A stretch of 64,000 nucleotides of DNA from Metridium senile (lineage: Eukaryota; Cnidaria; Anthozoa; Actiniaria; Metridiidae). Location: positions 15,546,632-15,610,631 of the forward strand of contig OX459109.1 of assembly GCA_949775045.1 (NCBI GenBank), in the 5' to 3' direction. Of the stretch, positions 61,621 through 64,000 are shown one piece after another (position 1 is the stretch's first letter; every line of letters begins with the position of its first letter). A program made the position numbers and the translations under genes. The notes below the pieces were generated by a model. It was given only the letters and a program-made list of their open reading frames with translations, was not told the origin of the DNA and did not search any database.

Positions 61621-63069
61621 TTAAATCTTCCTATCTTTTTTTGCTTGTAAAAACAAAGAATGTACTTGAGACTGGGCCATATCATTCTTTGTCTTGATAT
61701 ATAAATGCATTTCATCATCAGCAATATCTTTATCATCTAACTCTTCTCGTTCTCCTTCTGGATCCACATAATACACCTCACAAAACATAGATTCTGGGTT
61801 ACCGTTTAGAAGAGCTGACTCAGTATAGCCCTCCCTTATAAGGTATTCAATCATTCTTTCCATAGAAGTCAGGTGACAGAAATCAGACCTGCCAGTCTGT
61901 TTGTACTTGGGACAGTGCTGTAGATCACCACAACAATGTGCACAACATATATGATCTTGATAAGACTCTTGTTGTGAAGTACTCGGCTGTGGATCAACCA
62001 TACATTGAGACCCTTTACATTTCTTGTGTAGTATATCAGCAGCACTGAGATGTTGTTTTCCAACACAACTCTTCTGACAGGCATCAACCCTTTCTTTTAT
62101 TACTTGAATGAGCCTTTTCTTCTCTGTTTCTGCCTTTTCTTTGTTCTCCTCAAGAATAGTTTTGACACCAACACTGCTGTGGTCTTTAAACTCCTTGTAA
62201 AATGTTATGATTTCTTGGATGAATTTTGTTACTCCTTTCTCATCAAGATGTTTAATCCATGGTATTTGCTGGCCATATTTAACAAGTTGTTTTTTGATAC
62301 TGCTAAAAGCATTCCTTATTTGGGCTGGTGTTGATACATATAGCTTACCTAATGCTTTCAATTGAGCAGGTGTGATACGCTGTCCTGTAACACTTTCTAT
62401 GCACATTTTGACTGTACCAATGTATACTACAACCCTATTTCGCCCACCACTTATCATTGTGTCATTCAAAAAGTTTTTCACATCATATGCAAGTTCTTTG
62501 ATGGTAGGGTCCTTTACATCAAACTGGGTTAGAATAGTATCCAATACGTCATCTTGAGAAGGTCTCTGTAGTTCGATGTTCAAAAAACTCGTTACCAGTC
62601 GCACTACCCTATGAACGTAAGCAAGTTTACATCTTGCTGCCTCAGCTACATTTCTCTCGGTCAGGATAACTCCATTTTGTCGACAAACAATGAAAATACA
62701 TCCAGCTATGACGGGCATTTGCGATCTGGGTAGATTTACAATATGCGGGTTTGGGGTATACACCGATTTCATTATCTCCACTACTTGAGGGATAAAATCT
62801 TTTGCTAGACGTAACCTTTCTATTTGCTCTTTTACTCTTCTGTGTAATTGATAATATTTCGCCTTTGGATTAACAGCAAAATTCCATGCTTTAGTTCTCC
62901 AGTCTTGGTTAACGAGGCTAGCGTCATAACCAGTGTACGTCGATGTTTTGCCATCGTTTTCAAAACTACCTTCGCCCAATACAACACCACATTCAGAACA
63001 AACCTCTGTACTTTTCTCCTGGTCGACGACTACTGAGCTAGAACCACAATGTGGACAAGTCTTGGTCAT
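61621..63069 (-). CDS. BRF2: TFIIIB subunit, BRF2-like (TFIIB family), intronless, 482 aa
   Basis: The N-terminus is a TFIIB-type zinc ribbon (C5, C8, C24, C27: CPHC…CSEC). Two cyclin-like repeats follow, roughly residues 75-180 and 185-295, with the phrase AGCIFIVCRQNGVILTERNV corresponding to human BRF2's GCCVLITCRQ region, and SGGRNRVVVYIGTVKMCIES in repeat 2. An acidic C-terminal motif ELDDKDIADDEMHLYIKTK (about 443-461) resembles the BRF homology block. BRF2 acts with TBP and BDP1 to place Pol III on type 3 promoters such as U6 and selenocysteine tRNA. The 482-aa length fits BRF2 (419 in human) better than BRF1 (about 680). A cysteine-rich cluster (CCAHCCGDLQHC) in the C-terminal linker is notable because human BRF2 has a redox-sensing C-terminal cysteine. 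The gene is divergent from PPCDC. Confidence 0.85.
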   Translation of the reverse strand: MTKTCPHCGSSSVVVDQEKSTEVCSECGVVLGEGSFENDGKTSTYTGYDASLVNQDWRTKAWNFAVNPKAKYYQLHRRVKEQIERLRLAKDFIPQVVEIMKSVYTPNPHIVNLPRSQMPVIAGCIFIVCRQNGVILTERNVAEAARCKLAYVHRVVRLVTSFLNIELQRPSQDDVLDTILTQFDVKDPTIKELAYDVKNFLNDTMISGGRNRVVVYIGTVKMCIESVTGQRITPAQLKALGKLYVSTPAQIRNAFSSIKKQLVKYGQQIPWIKHLDEKGVTKFIQEIITFYKEFKDHSSVGVKTILEENKEKAETEKKRLIQVIKERVDACQKSCVGKQHLSAADILHKKCKGSQCMVDPQPSTSQQESYQDHICCAHCCGDLQHCPKYKQTGRSDFCHLTSMERMIEYLIREGYTESALLNGNPESMFCEVYYVDPEGEREELDDKDIADDEMHLYIKTKNDMAQSQVHSLFLQAKKDRKI

Positions 63070-63199
63070 TCTAAAACGTCGAAAAGACGTAATGCTGACA
63101 CTTCAACTCTTGTCAACGTTCAATCGACGAAATATATCGAATCTACCAGGCGTTCCTAGTCTATAAGAACCAGTCCTACTCATCGAGTTTTTATTCAAA
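63070..63199. promoter_or_regulatory. Compact divergent promoter, BRF2-like / PPCDC
   Basis: Only 130 bp separate the two start codons, so both 5' UTRs and core promoters must fit here or overlap. There is no clear TATA box. The PPCDC start (TTCAAAATGGCGGACG) resembles the ATGGCGG context seen at many housekeeping starts. Shared control is inference. Confidence 0.65.
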
Positions 63200-63672
63200 A
63201 TGGCGGACGACACAAGCGAAGTCTGCAAAAGTTCTCCATTACTAGTAAAAAATGTTTTGATTGGTGTTACTGGGAGCGTTGCAAGTGTGAAGCTAGGAAT
63301 TTTAGTACAAGAATTGCTGTCATCCAAAAAGGCAAGTTTAGTTAAGCTATAGAGCAATACCATTGTTATATCACAATGACGCACCTATTATCGCGCACGC
63401 ACATCCTATTATCGTACTTTTCCTTAAAAAATAAAATATCTTCTATTCTGCGTAAACAGAATAAGCAACCATAATTGTTTTAGTTTTTAGTAGATATATA
63501 TTATTTTTTACGAAAAGCACGATAATAGGATGTGCGCGATGATAGGTACAACTACCTTATCATTGTTTTTGTTTAGGTTGAAGTAAAGGTTGTTGCTACT
63601 AACAATGCGGTACACTTTTTCAATATGGATGAAATTCCCGTCAAAGTCTACAGAGATATAGATGAGTGGCAG
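63200..63672 (+). CDS. PPCDC: Phosphopantothenoylcysteine decarboxylase, exons 1-2 (gene runs off window)
   Basis: Exon 1 (63200-63331, 44 codons) gives MADDTSEVCKSSPLLVKNVL then IGVTGSVASVKLGILVQELL; exon 2 (63577-63672, 32 codons) gives VEVKVVATNNAVHFFNMDEI then PVKVYRDIDEWQ. Both match the start of animal PPCDC, whose flavin-binding fold opens with GVTGSVAA and reaches DADEWE at the same spacing. The enzyme decarboxylates 4'-phosphopantothenoylcysteine to 4'-phosphopantetheine in coenzyme A synthesis. The active-site histidine and the PxMNxxMW motif lie in later exons outside the window. The exon 1 donor is GC (AAG|GCAAGT) rather than GT. No further exon was found in 63673-64000. Confidence 0.93.
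63383..63548. mobile_element. MITE in PPCDC intron 1
   Basis: Arms ACCTATTATCGCGCACGCAC ATCCTATTATCGTACTTTTC and GAAAAGCACGATAATAGGAT GTGCGCGATGATAGGT pair over about 38 bp. Within each arm CCTATTATCG is itself repeated. The element makes up two thirds of the 245-bp intron and ends 28 bp before exon 2. Confidence 0.88.
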
Positions 63673-63692
63673 GTTTGTATCTACTAATGTCA

Positions 63693-64000
63693 TACCTAGA
63701 TCATCCCCCTTACTCGACCTGGGAGTGGAGACTCCCTTATAAAAGGGGGTGCCGGTCCTCGTCGGAAATTCTGAAAATGAACCCTAAAAGGAACCTGTAT
63801 TTTGAGATGATGGGCGTGGCAGTGATGAAATTTCACCCCTAAGAGGGAACAGAAAGGGGATTAAAATTAAAATCAATCTTTGTTGTTGATGATTGTTGTT
63901 GATCTTATACCCCAAAAGGGACCACAAAACTCAGCCAGTGGCCATTCTCGTCATTATCACTATGAGCAGGACCAAAAGACTGAAAGGGATGACGAGCCCC
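63693..64000. repeat. Dispersed repeat with GGGAGTGGAGACTCCC end, cut by window edge
   Basis: Contains CTGGGAGTGGAGACTCCCTT, ATAAAAGGGGGTGCCGGTCC TCGTCGGAA, GAACCCTAAAAGGAACC and ACCCCAAAAGGGACC. The words CCTAAAAGG/CCCAAAAGGGACC and CCCCTAAGAG also occur at 16262-16400 (CACCCATAAAAG, ACCCCTAAGAGATAAC), suggesting a related but diverged copy there. It lies in PPCDC intron 2. Confidence 0.5.

Overview
This window is nuclear DNA from an animal: AT-rich, with spliced genes (GT-AG introns, several of them microsatellite-filled), protein orthologues typical of metazoans, tRNA-derived SINEs and many short inverted-repeat elements. The orthologues (RSL24D1, GLMP, SLC35A4, PPCDC, a BRF2-like TFIIIB subunit) plus repeat motifs of a kind I associate with corals and sea anemones suggest a cnidarian, probably an anthozoan. 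That placement is inference. No bacterial, viral or autonomous-transposon coding sequence was recognised.

Layout. 1-20 kb is a gene-poor, repeat-rich stretch: minisatellites, a SINE, and a family of elements built from a hairpin core plus arrays of a ~100-120 bp unit. 20.2-24.9 kb (-) is an alpha-arrestin gene (5 exons, 345 aa). 26.7-30.4 kb (-) is RSL24D1/RLP24 (6 exons, 162 aa), three of whose introns carry the same hairpin repeat. 31.5-34.0 kb (-) is GLMP (4 exons, 410 aa). It is head-to-head, 535 bp apart, with SLC35A4 at 34.6-40.2 kb (+, 11 exons, 362 aa). 43.1-44.1 kb (+) is a single-exon class A GPCR. 46.8-47.8 kb (-) and 56.9-58.1 kb (-) are two paralogous, divergent single-exon GPCRs. 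Between them at 52.5-55.6 kb (+) lies a 4-exon gene for an atypical short-chain dehydrogenase with an N-terminal extension and a C4 zinc-knuckle-like motif. 61.6-63.1 kb (-) is an intronless BRF2-like gene, divergent over 130 bp from PPCDC, whose first two exons (63.2-63.7 kb, +) are in the window before it runs off the end.

The genes do not form a single pathway: ribosome assembly, lysosomal membrane, nucleotide-sugar transport, signalling, Pol III transcription and CoA synthesis are all represented. Exon models were assembled by hand from splice signals. For each multi-exon gene the phases join exactly and the product length was checked by counting codons. The most unusual material is the hairpin-core/minisatellite family, the intron-confined repeat of RSL24D1, the GPCR whose C-tail is encoded by a minisatellite, the noncanonical SDR, and nested terminal-inverted-repeat elements at 59.6-61.0 kb.
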